The notes under the pieces are model-generated. The model saw only the letters and a program-made list of their open reading frames with translations, did no database searches and was not told where the DNA came from. A stretch of 64,000 bases of DNA from positions 39,600 through 103,599 of the forward strand of contig DIWU01000013.1 of NCBI GenBank assembly GCA_002428525.1, in the 5' to 3' direction. The position numbers were made by a program, and so were the translations under genes. The DNA is from a bacterium UBP14_UBA6098 (lineage in GTDB: Bacteria > UBP14 > UBA6098). Below, in pieces: positions 24,658 through 34,462 of this stretch. Position 1 is the stretch's first letter, and every line of letters begins with the position of its first letter.

Positions 24658-27600
24658 ATGAAAAGAATAATTACCGGAATCCTATTCATCGCGCTAATTA
24701 TGGCAGTGGGCCTTGTGGCGCAAGAGTCCGAAGACACGCCGGAAATTCAAGATATATTGACAGAAGAAGCCGACGCAACGGCTACCGAAGTCGCTGAAGA
24801 GGAAGCGTCTGTTGCGAGGCCGAGTGGACGGCAATCCGGTATAGGGGCTATTAATGAATCCTATGAAGCCGGTGCCGAGGCGATTCAAGCTGGTAACACC
24901 GAATCCGCGATCACGCATTTCCAGTCGGCAGTCACCGCCGCAGAGGCTTTCCTCGGCGGGATCGTTGACCCGGGTGAAGAGGCTCAAGCCAAGTATTTCA
25001 AAGGCCTTGCACTCTATTACTGGGGCAAGTTGGCCAAGGACGACGGCAAACTCGACGAGGCTTCGGCCGCTTTCGGCGAGGCGATAAACGCCTTCAGCGC
25101 GATAGAGAAACTCGGCCGTTTCTATCTCGATAGCAAGTATCGCAGAGCATTGTGTTCCCTGCGCCAATTCCAAAACGCCAAGGTCGAGAATACCCAGATT
25201 CGCAAGCTCGGTCAAGCCTACGGTGATTTCCGTGACTTCCTCGAGGATCCAGCTCTTCAAGAGGCAAAGGACGAAATGGCGCCCGAGATCGAGAATGCGA
25301 AGTATTATTCCGCATTCTGTCTCCTCAGCCGCGGCATGATCAAAACCTACGATCCTTCGGAGTATAAAGCCGCAAAGACCGATTTCACTACCGCCGCCGG
25401 ATATTTCGGAGAGCTTGCCGATGCAAAAAATCAGCAGATAGCGATCATCTCCAAGTTCTCGGAGGGTATGACACATTATTGTATCGCAAGGCTTTATATG
25501 CAGGTCTCTCCGGATAACTGGGGCGACGCCGGTCTTTCGAATAAAGAGCGCGACGAGGCTATTACCGAAGCCCTCGGAACCGCGGATACCCGAATCAAGG
25601 CCACGAAGAGTTCGCTCGGAGCCTTCGCTACGGCGGCACCTTATGTCGATTTCGCGAATATTTTCATTACTATAGCTCGTGGTGCTTCCGGCGAAACCGC
25701 CAAGCTTCGCGAGGCCCTCGAAATGCTTTCGAGCCAGTCCGCCTCCGGGACATGGGCGAAGGAAAAGGATATGCTCGCCGCAGACGCCCAGATGCTGAGA
25801 TACCTCTCCGGCGAAGCTAACGCCGGAGCCGCTATTAACGGTTGGAACGCAGTTCTCGGCAAAGATAAAATCGCAAACTACTGGGTCGGATGGATTAAAT
25901 ACATCGAGGCCATCGAAGACCCGAACAACTACGGCCAAGCCTCATCGCAGTTCAATAGCTACCTCGGCGGCGCGGGGTCGTCTGTTCGCGATGCGATTAT
26001 GCGCGCCGACGCTAAGTTTAGAGATGCCGAGTGTTTGTTCTGGGAATCGACACTCAAAGAGTTAGCGCCTATGCTTCAGGAGGCAAAGGCCGCCTATGAC
26101 GCACTTATCTCGAGCAACGGCGCATACTTCCGCTACCTCCCGACCGATGTCATTAAGCAGTGCGAAGTTCGTATTCAGATCATCGAAGTCCAGCAAAGAA
26201 TGGCCTCCGGAACCAGCGATATCAACCGCGTCATTACGAACCTTCGTATGCAGGGCTTGAATCTGCCGGACGACGCCGCCGCCTACCTCAACTTCGGTAA
26301 ATACTTCCTCGAAAAAGCCAACAGAGAAGCCGGCGAAAAGCGTATCCGCGATGTCGGCTTGGCTATCGGCCTTTTCGATTATGTCGCCTCTAACAACACA
26401 GTTAAAGCGGAAATCATTCAAGAGGCAAAATTCCTCAAGGGCGTCGGTTATGTCAAAAAGGCGACCGCCGTTCAGTCGAAGGATGAAGCCTCCTCGGCGA
26501 TGAAGGAAGCTCAGGATATCCTCAACACCGTCACCGGAAAGCTCGCCACCGAAGCGAAGTATGCCATCGGCGTCGGTTTCTTCAATATCGAAGATAAGGC
26601 CAATGCGAGAAATGCACTGAACAGCCTTAAGGACAATTATATCCGCCCCGGCTATGTTTACGGTATGTCCAGCGACGGTTGTGTCTCTAAAGGAACCTAT
26701 CTTCGCAAGGTAATCGCCAGCACCGACAGGTCGGATACATGGCATCTTAAGGCCTCGCTCGCTTTCGACGCCCTCGAGTGTAAGGGCAATGTTCCGCCTC
26801 AATCGAGCGAACTTAAGCCAATCGGCTCGCCTATCACCTACGAGTCGCTCGCGGACGCGAAGGCTCAGATGGACGAGCTTCGCTCGAAGGCCATTCTGAT
26901 GTGGCAGAAGGTTTCACCTACCATGATCGCCTATCCGGTCGATGATCTCATCCCGGACATGCCTCCGAAGACGACCATCTTGGTTCAATTCGAGATCGTC
27001 GATTCCGAAAACAAGAAGATATCCGGCGATCATGTCCTCTCCATCGACGGCGATACCGGTCTTGCGGAGAAGGTTGACGGCTCGACCTATCGCGCGACGC
27101 TCAGCAGGGCTACCCACAATATCGAGGTCAATATCAAGGGCTATTACAAATTCTCCGAAGAGATGTCCATCACAGAGGAGCAGACAGTCCCGCTCGTTAT
27201 GAAAAAGGCCGTTCGTTATATCAGACGAAGCACGGATGTCGATAATTCCGGCCAACCTATGGCCATCGTTTCCGGCACCGACCAGTTCTTCGTCGCGAGC
27301 AACGAAAAGCGCGCGATCTATAGGCGCAATGTTGCGGGAGATCTTATCGGTTCAATTAATTACAATGATATCGGTGTTTCCGCTGTGACAGGCCTTGCCC
27401 TCGACGGCGATTATCTGCTCGTCGTGGACGGAAGAAACGGGCAGGTCAAGCTCTCGACTGTTGACGGCAGTGATGTTCAGCCTATCGCGGTTAAGGGCGA
27501 ATCCTACGGCGGAATGGCTTTGGTTAAACCCTCCGCGGCCATTGCTCAAGACGGCAGTTATTATATCGTCGATGCCGGAAACGGCCGTGTGGTCGTTTTC

Positions 27601-28017
27601 GAGGGAGTCAACTTCCGTAACAAGTTCGGCGAGGGCGAACTCGAGCGCCCGATGGGGATTACCTACAGAGATAGCGATAATCGCCTTCTCGTCACCGATC
27701 TTGTTCAGGGTAAGGTTTTCGTCTATTCGAAAACGGGTGAACTCGTCGAGAGCTTTGCCCTCCCCAACCTGAAGAGCCCCAGTAGTATCTTTGTCGATCC
27801 CGAGGGCTTCATTCTCGTTTCCGATTATGTCAGCGGCGCGGTTTACAAGTATTCGAACCGCTTCGATTTCATCGGAGAGGTTTCCGGCGATCTTACATTG
27901 CCGATCTCGATGACCCAGATCGGCGCCGGTCCGGATGCTACCCTCTTCGTCGCGAACAAGAACGCCGTTGCGGTCTTGAAGGGCGCATGGGATAATGCCT
28001 ATACGCCTTCGAAATAA
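24658..28017 (+). CDS. Large periplasmic TPR protein with PEGA-like and NHL beta-propeller domains
   Basis: 1119 residues. Signal peptide at 1-21 (IITGILFIALIMAVGLVAQ). Residues about 60-680 are helical repeats of TPR type (EAGAEAIQAGNTESAITHFQ, YYWGKLAKDDGKLDEA). Residues about 760-845 form a PEGA-like strand domain (HVLSIDGDTG, THNIEVNIKGYYKF). Residues about 850-1115 are a six-bladed NHL-type propeller with repeats such as YYIVDAGNGRVVVFEG and RLLVTDLVQGKVFVYS. These folds mediate protein or glycan contacts; no catalytic site is seen. It follows the ExbB/ExbD genes after a terminator and overlaps the next TPR gene, so it is a likely structural part of the same envelope machine. Confidence 0.82.
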   Translation: MKRIITGILFIALIMAVGLVAQESEDTPEIQDILTEEADATATEVAEEEASVARPSGRQSGIGAINESYEAGAEAIQAGNTESAITHFQSAVTAAEAFLGGIVDPGEEAQAKYFKGLALYYWGKLAKDDGKLDEASAAFGEAINAFSAIEKLGRFYLDSKYRRALCSLRQFQNAKVENTQIRKLGQAYGDFRDFLEDPALQEAKDEMAPEIENAKYYSAFCLLSRGMIKTYDPSEYKAAKTDFTTAAGYFGELADAKNQQIAIISKFSEGMTHYCIARLYMQVSPDNWGDAGLSNKERDEAITEALGTADTRIKATKSSLGAFATAAPYVDFANIFITIARGASGETAKLREALEMLSSQSASGTWAKEKDMLAADAQMLRYLSGEANAGAAINGWNAVLGKDKIANYWVGWIKYIEAIEDPNNYGQASSQFNSYLGGAGSSVRDAIMRADAKFRDAECLFWESTLKELAPMLQEAKAAYDALISSNGAYFRYLPTDVIKQCEVRIQIIEVQQRMASGTSDINRVITNLRMQGLNLPDDAAAYLNFGKYFLEKANREAGEKRIRDVGLAIGLFDYVASNNTVKAEIIQEAKFLKGVGYVKKATAVQSKDEASSAMKEAQDILNTVTGKLATEAKYAIGVGFFNIEDKANARNALNSLKDNYIRPGYVYGMSSDGCVSKGTYLRKVIASTDRSDTWHLKASLAFDALECKGNVPPQSSELKPIGSPITYESLADAKAQMDELRSKAILMWQKVSPTMIAYPVDDLIPDMPPKTTILVQFEIVDSENKKISGDHVLSIDGDTGLAEKVDGSTYRATLSRATHNIEVNIKGYYKFSEEMSITEEQTVPLVMKKAVRYIRRSTDVDNSGQPMAIVSGTDQFFVASNEKRAIYRRNVAGDLIGSINYNDIGVSAVTGLALDGDYLLVVDGRNGQVKLSTVDGSDVQPIAVKGESYGGMALVKPSAAIAQDGSYYIVDAGNGRVVVFEGVNFRNKFGEGELERPMGITYRDSDNRLLVTDLVQGKVFVYSKTGELVESFALPNLKSPSSIFVDPEGFILVSDYVSGAVYKYSNRFDFIGEVSGDLTLPISMTQIGAGPDATLFVANKNAVAVLKGAWDNAYTPSK

Positions 28018-29584
28018 TAGAATATCATCTATACTCATCCTCGCGGGGGGGCTTTTTCTCAATAAAGCCCCCCTTTTAGGTCAATACACCATCGATCTGA
28101 CCGACGGCATCTGCTCCGAGGGGTTTTTATCCTCGGCTGAGCAGGTTGCGAGGTCATATTCCGACGATCTCGGCGCACCACCTATGCTCTCGGAGATAAT
28201 CGACTCATCCTTCGCCTCCGAAGACCATATCTCTACAGTGCTTTACCTCTTCATCGCGCATTTCGCATATGGCCTCGAGGATAAGTATATAGCCGATATT
28301 GCCTCGGTTTTCCAAGCGGCGGGATGCTTTAGAATATCGGACTCGCTTTATCGAGTGCATATCGACGCTAATCCGCGCGATTTCAGAGCAATCGGAAATC
28401 ATGCCCTGCTTTTAGCTCAATATTGGAAGTTCACGGAATCGCGGCAGATCATTCAGGACAATATCGGCAGGTTTCGAGGTGAGGGCAAAACCGCTCTTCA
28501 GCGCGATCTCGGGCTGGTAATGATTTCGGAGTTTGTAAAAAACGGCAATGAGAAAGCGCTTTCCGAGGCCTTCGAGGCGTTTCGAAGGGCGAGGTTCGGG
28601 TCGGGGAGGTCGCCGACAGTGGTTCGTAGAGGTGTTGTCGAGCTTAAGGTCGCGCCGGTCGAACAAACCGAGCCCGGCAAATACCGTTTCACGGTCGCGG
28701 TCGAACATGCCGCCGGTTCGGACATCATCCTGCTTTCGATTCGCGGGCGGGCCTTTTTTGGCCGAGAGATGAACGCGGTTTTGCGAGAAGTCGATCATCT
28801 GCAAATAGAAAGGCTATTCGGCGATATATACTTAGCCCCGGGGGATAAGCTTTATAGCGAAGTCGGGGCCTTTGAGATAATCGGCGACTTGGGAGAATTT
28901 GCACCGTTTTACGACGGCGGAATCGAACTCGAGTTGGAAGCCATCTTTCCCGACGGTTCAAAACGAACCTTCAAACATCCGCAAGTGATGCTTACGACTA
29001 AGCCCGTCGGTTTGAACCATATAACGAGCGAGCTTTTCTACGGCAACGGCGAATGGGCGCTTTCGCTGATGGAATCGATGAACGACACGGGCGCGGCCTT
29101 GCCGCCACTTTGGCGTGAATCGGCCTATCTCGCTACTGCACTCGAAGACTCCACTCAATGGGTCGAGGCGGTCGAATTTGTCGATTCGCTTCTTAATCTA
29201 AAAATCTATCCGAATCTCTGGGTTTATCGCGGAGCCTTGGACTATCTGCTCGGGAATTATGTTTCCGCGCGCCATCCCCTGCAACAGGCCATCGAGAGCG
29301 ATCCAAACAATTATTGGGCATATCACAACCTCGCCCTTGTCGAATATGAACTCGGCAACCTCGAGAGAGCCGCCGAGCTATTCATCAAAACAGCGCAGAT
29401 GAACCCCGAGATGAGCCCGGACTTCATCCTTGCCGGCTTGGTTTATGAGAATTTAGGGCAAGACGAGTTGGCACTGAGATACCTTAGAGCCGGCCACAAT
29501 AACTCCGCCTTCCGATCGGAAGAGGTCAAGGCTTGGATTCGCGACCTCGAGAGTAAGCTTGGTATAATCACCGGAGATAACTGA
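27995..29584 (+). CDS. Exported TPR protein
   Basis: 529 residues. The ATG at 27995 lies inside the end of the preceding gene (23-base overlap) and gives a signal peptide (ISSILILAGGLFLNKAPLLGQ). The first half has TPR-like helices, about 205-330 is a strand-rich region (FTVAVEHAAGSDIILLSIRG), and about 400-520 are clear TPR units (SARHPLQQAIESDPNNYWAY, NLERAAELFIKTAQMNPEM). The function is not recognised; coupling to the TPR/NHL gene suggests that both belong to one complex. The 39 bases after it separate it from a convergent gene and show only a weak 5-bp hairpin. Confidence 0.8.
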   Translation: MPIRLRNNRISSILILAGGLFLNKAPLLGQYTIDLTDGICSEGFLSSAEQVARSYSDDLGAPPMLSEIIDSSFASEDHISTVLYLFIAHFAYGLEDKYIADIASVFQAAGCFRISDSLYRVHIDANPRDFRAIGNHALLLAQYWKFTESRQIIQDNIGRFRGEGKTALQRDLGLVMISEFVKNGNEKALSEAFEAFRRARFGSGRSPTVVRRGVVELKVAPVEQTEPGKYRFTVAVEHAAGSDIILLSIRGRAFFGREMNAVLREVDHLQIERLFGDIYLAPGDKLYSEVGAFEIIGDLGEFAPFYDGGIELELEAIFPDGSKRTFKHPQVMLTTKPVGLNHITSELFYGNGEWALSLMESMNDTGAALPPLWRESAYLATALEDSTQWVEAVEFVDSLLNLKIYPNLWVYRGALDYLLGNYVSARHPLQQAIESDPNNYWAYHNLALVEYELGNLERAAELFIKTAQMNPEMSPDFILAGLVYENLGQDELALRYLRAGHNNSAFRSEEVKAWIRDLESKLGIITGDN

Positions 29585-29623
29585 AACCCTCAGTCTCAGC
29601 AGAATAATTCAAAGACGAGGCCT

Positions 29624-30529
29624 TTAGTCAACAACGACCTCGGGAGTGATATATGTCTTCGGGTCAACAGGCCTTCCGGAAACCCGCACCTCATAATGAA
29701 GGTGAACACCGGTCGTGTTGCCCGAGTTACCGCAGGTTCCAATAATATCGCCGCGTTTGACCGACTGGCCGGGGCGCACCTTGATATCTTCGAGATGGGC
29801 GTAGTGGGTCTCGTAATATGAGTGGTTGATCTTTACAGTTTTGCCGTAACCGTGATACCAACCTGAAAAACGGACCTTGCCGTCGGCTGTGGCGCGGATA
29901 GGCGTCCCTTTGCGGGCGCAAATATCGATTCCTTCGTGCATCTTCCAAAGGCCGGTGAAGGGATCCAGCCGCTTACCGAAGCCGGAACTGACATAACCGC
30001 GCATCGGCCATATCGAAGGCGTATGGTCGAACACCGAACTGCGTTTCACAAAATGCTCTTTCGCGGCCTCGATCGATTTATTCTCGGCCCTTGCGGCGAC
30101 AATGAGCGAATCGAGCTTTCGATCTATTTCCTTAGCACGGGCGTAAATTATCGGTTTGTGGGGATCGAGGATATCCAGCTCCGGACCGCCGATGCCGTAG
30201 GAAAAATCGGATGCATCGAGCTGGGGGAGGTCGGCGAAATCTCTGATGTCGGAATTGACCGAATGGAGCTTGCTTATAATATACGCGAGCGAATCCGCGC
30301 GTTGCGACATTCTGTCGAGGTTCTCTGAGAGTTCGGTGTTGTATTTATTCGAGGACTGGTTTTGGATCACCTTTCCCATAAAAAGGAAATTGAACCCGAA
30401 GATGGCCAAGTTGATCAAAATAAGGGCCCCGACGGCGAGCAGAACCCACCTGAGCCGGGACCCTTCTATTCTCAGTTGCCTTACTTTGCCTGAGTGAGGC
30501 GGAACTATTTGGAAACTATACTTCCCCAT
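29624..30529 (-). CDS. M23 family peptidase, membrane anchored
   Basis: About 301 residues from the ATG at 30529 (MGKYSFQIVPPHSGK, the usual start of this peptidase group); a TTG at 30541 would add four residues. One membrane helix lies at about 28-52, a coiled-coil-like linker follows, and the M23 domain at about 185-300 shows HEGIDICARKGTPI, YAHL and HLHYEV, so all zinc ligands are present. It would cut peptidoglycan cross-links in the periplasm. It is last in the minus-strand run that begins with metG and converges on the TPR gene. Confidence 0.9.
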   Translation of the reverse strand: MGKYSFQIVPPHSGKVRQLRIEGSRLRWVLLAVGALILINLAIFGFNFLFMGKVIQNQSSNKYNTELSENLDRMSQRADSLAYIISKLHSVNSDIRDFADLPQLDASDFSYGIGGPELDILDPHKPIIYARAKEIDRKLDSLIVAARAENKSIEAAKEHFVKRSSVFDHTPSIWPMRGYVSSGFGKRLDPFTGLWKMHEGIDICARKGTPIRATADGKVRFSGWYHGYGKTVKINHSYYETHYAHLEDIKVRPGQSVKRGDIIGTCGNSGNTTGVHLHYEVRVSGRPVDPKTYITPEVVVD

Positions 30530-30569
30530 TATTGCAAACAATAATGATTCTTTGCACTCCGGTCAAGGA

Positions 30570-31667
30570 CTAATATTTTATCTTCTCTATCGCTTTAAAA
30601 TCAAGCGCTTTGACGGTCTCGACGAGCAAAGCGATGAGATTATCGACATCGTCGCGGTGGAGAATGCTGTAATGGCTGTGAATATACCTCGTCGCGATGC
30701 TGAGCGTGAGGCTCGGGATGCCGTTTCTGGTGGTCGCAAAACGGCCGCCGTCGGTTCCGCCCTTGCTGAGGCTTCCCATCTGGTAGGGGATGCCCTTTTT
30801 GTCGGCGATTTCCAAGACGAAATCGAGAAGCCTCGGGTTCGGGAGCAGGCTTCCGTCCATAACGCTGATGGATGGGCCTTTACCGATCTTCTCGCCCCAC
30901 TCGGAGTTCGGGCTTCCCGGGATGTCCGCCGCGAGCGTGACATCAATCGCGATGGCGATGTCCGGATTGACGAAATAAGCGCAGGTTCCGGCGCCGCGAA
31001 GGCCGACCTCTTCCTGAACTGATCCGCCGGCGTAAAGCGTGTTCGGGTGCTTTTGGCCCTTTAGAGCTTTCGCGACCTCGATCGCAACCGCGACGCCTAT
31101 GCGGTTGTCCCAAGCCTTTGCCATGAGGAACTTGCCGTCGGGGCCGAGCTTCTCGAACTGGGCGTAGGGGACCACCGGGTCGCCGACGCGGACGCCGAAT
31201 TTCTTGTAGGCCTCGTTGTCCTCGGAGGCGCCGATGTCGATATAGAGGTCTTCGATCTCCATAACCTTGGTGCGTTCCTCGGGCTTGAGTGAATGCGGCG
31301 CCTTCGAGCCGATTAGGCCGTGAACGAGCTTGCCTTCGCGCGTCTTGATGACGACGCGCTGGCTGAGGAGCACATGCGGCCACCATCCGCCGAGGGGGTT
31401 GATCTTGAGATAGCCGCCCTTTGTGACGCCGGCGACCATAAAGCCGACCTCGTCCATATGGCCGGCGATAAGGATGCTCGGTGTTTCGGACGCACCGACC
31501 AATTTGCCGACTGTGCTACCGAGGCCGTCGCGCATAACTTCGCAGAAACCGCCGAGGTGTTTTTCGACGATAACGCCGACCTCGTCCTCGAACCCGCTCG
31601 GGCCGAATGCGTCTGTTATCTCCTGAAGGAACAGCTCGCGTTCGTCCATTTTAATAGCCTTCGCCAT
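30570..31667 (-). CDS. M42 family metallo-aminopeptidase (glutamyl aminopeptidase/endoglucanase-like)
   Basis: 365 residues. Dinuclear zinc family signatures are visible: SILIAGHMDEVGFMV (metal His and catalytic Asp), KAWDNRIGVAVAIE (bridging Asp), VQEEVGLRGA (catalytic and metal Glu), AIDVTLAADIPG and YIHSHYS near the end. These are cytosolic tetrahedral aminopeptidases trimming small peptides. AAAGGA lies seven bases upstream of the ATG. It is flanked by ppdK (24 bases upstream) and the M23 gene (41 bases downstream) on the same strand. Members have been misnamed cellulases; peptide substrates are more likely. Confidence 0.93.
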   Translation of the reverse strand: MAKAIKMDERELFLQEITDAFGPSGFEDEVGVIVEKHLGGFCEVMRDGLGSTVGKLVGASETPSILIAGHMDEVGFMVAGVTKGGYLKINPLGGWWPHVLLSQRVVIKTREGKLVHGLIGSKAPHSLKPEERTKVMEIEDLYIDIGASEDNEAYKKFGVRVGDPVVPYAQFEKLGPDGKFLMAKAWDNRIGVAVAIEVAKALKGQKHPNTLYAGGSVQEEVGLRGAGTCAYFVNPDIAIAIDVTLAADIPGSPNSEWGEKIGKGPSISVMDGSLLPNPRLLDFVLEIADKKGIPYQMGSLSKGGTDGGRFATTRNGIPSLTLSIATRYIHSHYSILHRDDVDNLIALLVETVKALDFKAIEKIKY

Positions 31668-31690
31668 GATCTATCCTTTCATAAAGATGG

Positions 31691-34438
31691 TTAATTCCTG
31701 AGCGCCGCCTGAGCCGCCGCGAGTCTCGCGACGGGGACTCTATAGGGACTACAACTAACATAATTCAGGCCAACTCTGTGGCAAAAATCGATAGAATTCG
31801 GCTCGCCGCCGTGTTCGCCGCAGATTCCCGCCTTGAGGTTGGGCCTTGTTTTTCTGCCGAGCTCGACCGCGATCGACACTAACTTGCCGATGCCATTTTG
31901 GTCCAGCGACTGGAAGGGATCGACATCGTAAACCCCGAGCTTGAGATAGTCCGGGAGGAACTTGCCTGCGTCGTCGCGGGAGAAGCCGCAACCCATCTGC
32001 GTGAGGTCGTTCGTGCCGAAGCTGAAGAACTCCGCCGCGACCGCGATCTCGTCGGCTGTGACCGCCGCGCGGGGGATCTCGATCATCGTCCCGACTAAGT
32101 AGGGGATATCGGACTTCGTCAGCTTGGCCTCATCGAGAACCTCCTCGGCCGTCTTCACGACGACCTTCTTCTGAAGTTCGAGTTCCTTGACATTGCCGAC
32201 AAGCGGGATCATGATCTCGGGGTGAACCTCGATGCCCTGCTTATAGACCGCGACCGCGGCCTCCATAATCGCCCGGGCTTGCATTGCGGTGATTTCGGGA
32301 TAGGTGATTCCGAGCCGGCAACCGCGGTGGCCGAGCATCGGGTTCGATTCGTGGAGGCTATCGACCTTTTTCTTGATCACCTCGGGTTTGACCCCGATCT
32401 GCTCTGCGACCTGCTTCTGGCCCTCAGCGTCGTGGGGGAGGAACTCGTGAAGCGGCGGATCGAGCGTGCGGATCGTGGCCGGCCGGCCCTCGAGCGCGCG
32501 GAAGATGCCCTCGAAATCGGCGCGCTGAATCGGCAAAATCTTATCGAGCGCCTTTTTACGGCCTTCGACATCAGCGGCGACAATCATCTCTCGGAATGCG
32601 ATAATTCTGTCGCCCTCGAAGAACATATGCTCCGTCCTGCAAAGCCCGATCCCCTCCGCTCCGAACTTGACGGCGACGGCGGTGTCGCGCGGGGTGTCGG
32701 CGTTTGTGCGGACACCGAGCCTTCGGACCTCGTCGGCCCAACCCATAAATTTTTCATATTGAAGATAGAGCAGGGATTCCTCGGCGGGAAGAGTGCCGTT
32801 CAACACTTGCAGGATTTCCGAGGGTTTCACGGAAATCGGCCTGCCGTAAACCTCGCCGGAAAAGCCGTCGATAGAGACGAAATCGCCCTCTTTGAAGGTT
32901 TTGCCGGCGACCTTGAGAGTGCCTTCTTTGTAATCGATGACCAGCTCGCCGGCGCCTGCAACGCAGGGAACACCCATTCCGCGAGCGACGACCGCCGCGT
33001 GCGAGGTCATTCCTCCGCGGGCGGTGAGGATACCCTTCGAGATAGCCATACCGCCGATATCCTCCGGTGTGGTCTCGATTCTTGTCAGGATGACACAGGC
33101 TTTGCGGTCGATATAGGCCTTGCGCTCGTGCTTCGGGAGCTTGGCCGCCTCGGCCTTAACTTTCGCGATAAATTCCTCTGCGTCCTCGGCGCTGAACATG
33201 ATAGCGCCGGTGGCGCCGCCGGGGGAGGCCGGAAGTGCGTGCGCGATGACTGTTCCTTCTTCGCGCGCCTTCTTTTGATCCTTCGAATCGAGGACCGGCG
33301 CGAAGAGCTGGTTTAGCTGGTCGGCCGGGACGCGCATAATCGCCTCTTCCTTGGAGATGAGGCCCTCTTCGGCCATCTCGACCGCGGCGCGGAGGGCCGC
33401 GAAGATTGTCCGCTTGCCGGAGCGCGTCTGGAGCATCCAGAGCTTATTGTTTTCAATAGTGAACTCGACATCCTGCATATCGCGGTAGCGGTTTTCGAGT
33501 TTCTCGCGTATCTGCAGTAGCTCGTCGTAGGCCGCAGGCATTTGCTCGTGGAGCTTGCTGATCGGGTTCGGTGTGCGGATTCCCGCGACGACATCCTCGC
33601 CCTGAGCGTTCATGAGATATTCGCCGTAGAAGCAGTTCTCGCCGGTCGAGGGATTTCTCGTGAAGGCGACGCCTGTGCCGCAGTTTTCGCCCATATTTCC
33701 GAAGACCATGGCCTGAACATTGACTGCGGTTCCCAAGAGGCCGCGGATATTCTCCATCTTGCGATAGTAAATCGCCCTTGGGTTGTTCCAGCTTCCGACG
33801 ACCGCTCCGATCGAGCTTTTCAACTGCTCGAACGGCTCTGTCGGGAACTGTCTGCCGGTGGTTTTCTCGACGATCTTGAGATATTCCGCGACGAGCTCTT
33901 TGAGGTCGGCGGTGGTTAAGTCCATATCGTGCTTGACCTTACGAGCGTCCTTCTTGGCTTGGATCGCCTTCTCGAACTCCTCGTGCGGAACCGACATCAC
34001 GACATCGGCGAACATATTGATGAACCTGCGATAGGCGTCCCAAGCGAAGCGTTCGTTGCCGGACTTCTTCGCCAAGCCCTCGACGGTCTCGGGGTTCAGG
34101 CCGAGGTTGAGGACAGTGTCCATCATCCCCGGCATCGAGGCCGCCGCACCGGAGCGCACAGAGACGAGAAGCGGGTCCTCGCTGTCGCCGAACTTCTTGC
34201 CCATATGCTGTTCGAGCTTTTCGAGGTATTTTTCAACCTCTTCCCAGAGGCCCTCGGGATAGGTCTCGTTATTTTTGTAATAATAATCGCAAACATGCGT
34301 GGAAATCGTGAAGCCGGGCGGAACCGGCAGGCCGAGTATCGACATCTCGGCGAGATTCGCGCCCTTTCCGCCAAGGATTTCCTTCATGCTCGCGTCGCCT
34401 TCGGTCGAATGAGATCCGAAGAAATAGACATACTTCAT
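31691..34438 (-). CDS. ppdK: Pyruvate phosphate dikinase
   Basis: 915 residues, full length. The N-terminal ATP-grasp domain opens with GGKGANLAEMSILGLPVPPGF; the swivelling phosphohistidine domain has GGMTSHAAVVARGMGVPCV near residue 455; the C-terminal PEP/pyruvate barrel shows RTEHMFF, GHRGCRLGITYPE, SFGTNDLTQM and the catalytic Cys in GICGEHGG. It interconverts pyruvate + ATP + phosphate and PEP + AMP + PPi, giving a reversible glycolytic step. TAGGAGG lies upstream of the start. In the metG-led run it follows purF by 24 bases. Confidence 0.96.
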   Translation of the reverse strand: MKYVYFFGSHSTEGDASMKEILGGKGANLAEMSILGLPVPPGFTISTHVCDYYYKNNETYPEGLWEEVEKYLEKLEQHMGKKFGDSEDPLLVSVRSGAAASMPGMMDTVLNLGLNPETVEGLAKKSGNERFAWDAYRRFINMFADVVMSVPHEEFEKAIQAKKDARKVKHDMDLTTADLKELVAEYLKIVEKTTGRQFPTEPFEQLKSSIGAVVGSWNNPRAIYYRKMENIRGLLGTAVNVQAMVFGNMGENCGTGVAFTRNPSTGENCFYGEYLMNAQGEDVVAGIRTPNPISKLHEQMPAAYDELLQIREKLENRYRDMQDVEFTIENNKLWMLQTRSGKRTIFAALRAAVEMAEEGLISKEEAIMRVPADQLNQLFAPVLDSKDQKKAREEGTVIAHALPASPGGATGAIMFSAEDAEEFIAKVKAEAAKLPKHERKAYIDRKACVILTRIETTPEDIGGMAISKGILTARGGMTSHAAVVARGMGVPCVAGAGELVIDYKEGTLKVAGKTFKEGDFVSIDGFSGEVYGRPISVKPSEILQVLNGTLPAEESLLYLQYEKFMGWADEVRRLGVRTNADTPRDTAVAVKFGAEGIGLCRTEHMFFEGDRIIAFREMIVAADVEGRKKALDKILPIQRADFEGIFRALEGRPATIRTLDPPLHEFLPHDAEGQKQVAEQIGVKPEVIKKKVDSLHESNPMLGHRGCRLGITYPEITAMQARAIMEAAVAVYKQGIEVHPEIMIPLVGNVKELELQKKVVVKTAEEVLDEAKLTKSDIPYLVGTMIEIPRAAVTADEIAVAAEFFSFGTNDLTQMGCGFSRDDAGKFLPDYLKLGVYDVDPFQSLDQNGIGKLVSIAVELGRKTRPNLKAGICGEHGGEPNSIDFCHRVGLNYVSCSPYRVPVARLAAAQAALRN

Positions 34439-34462
34439 TCTAAAAAAGCCTCCTAATTGGTA

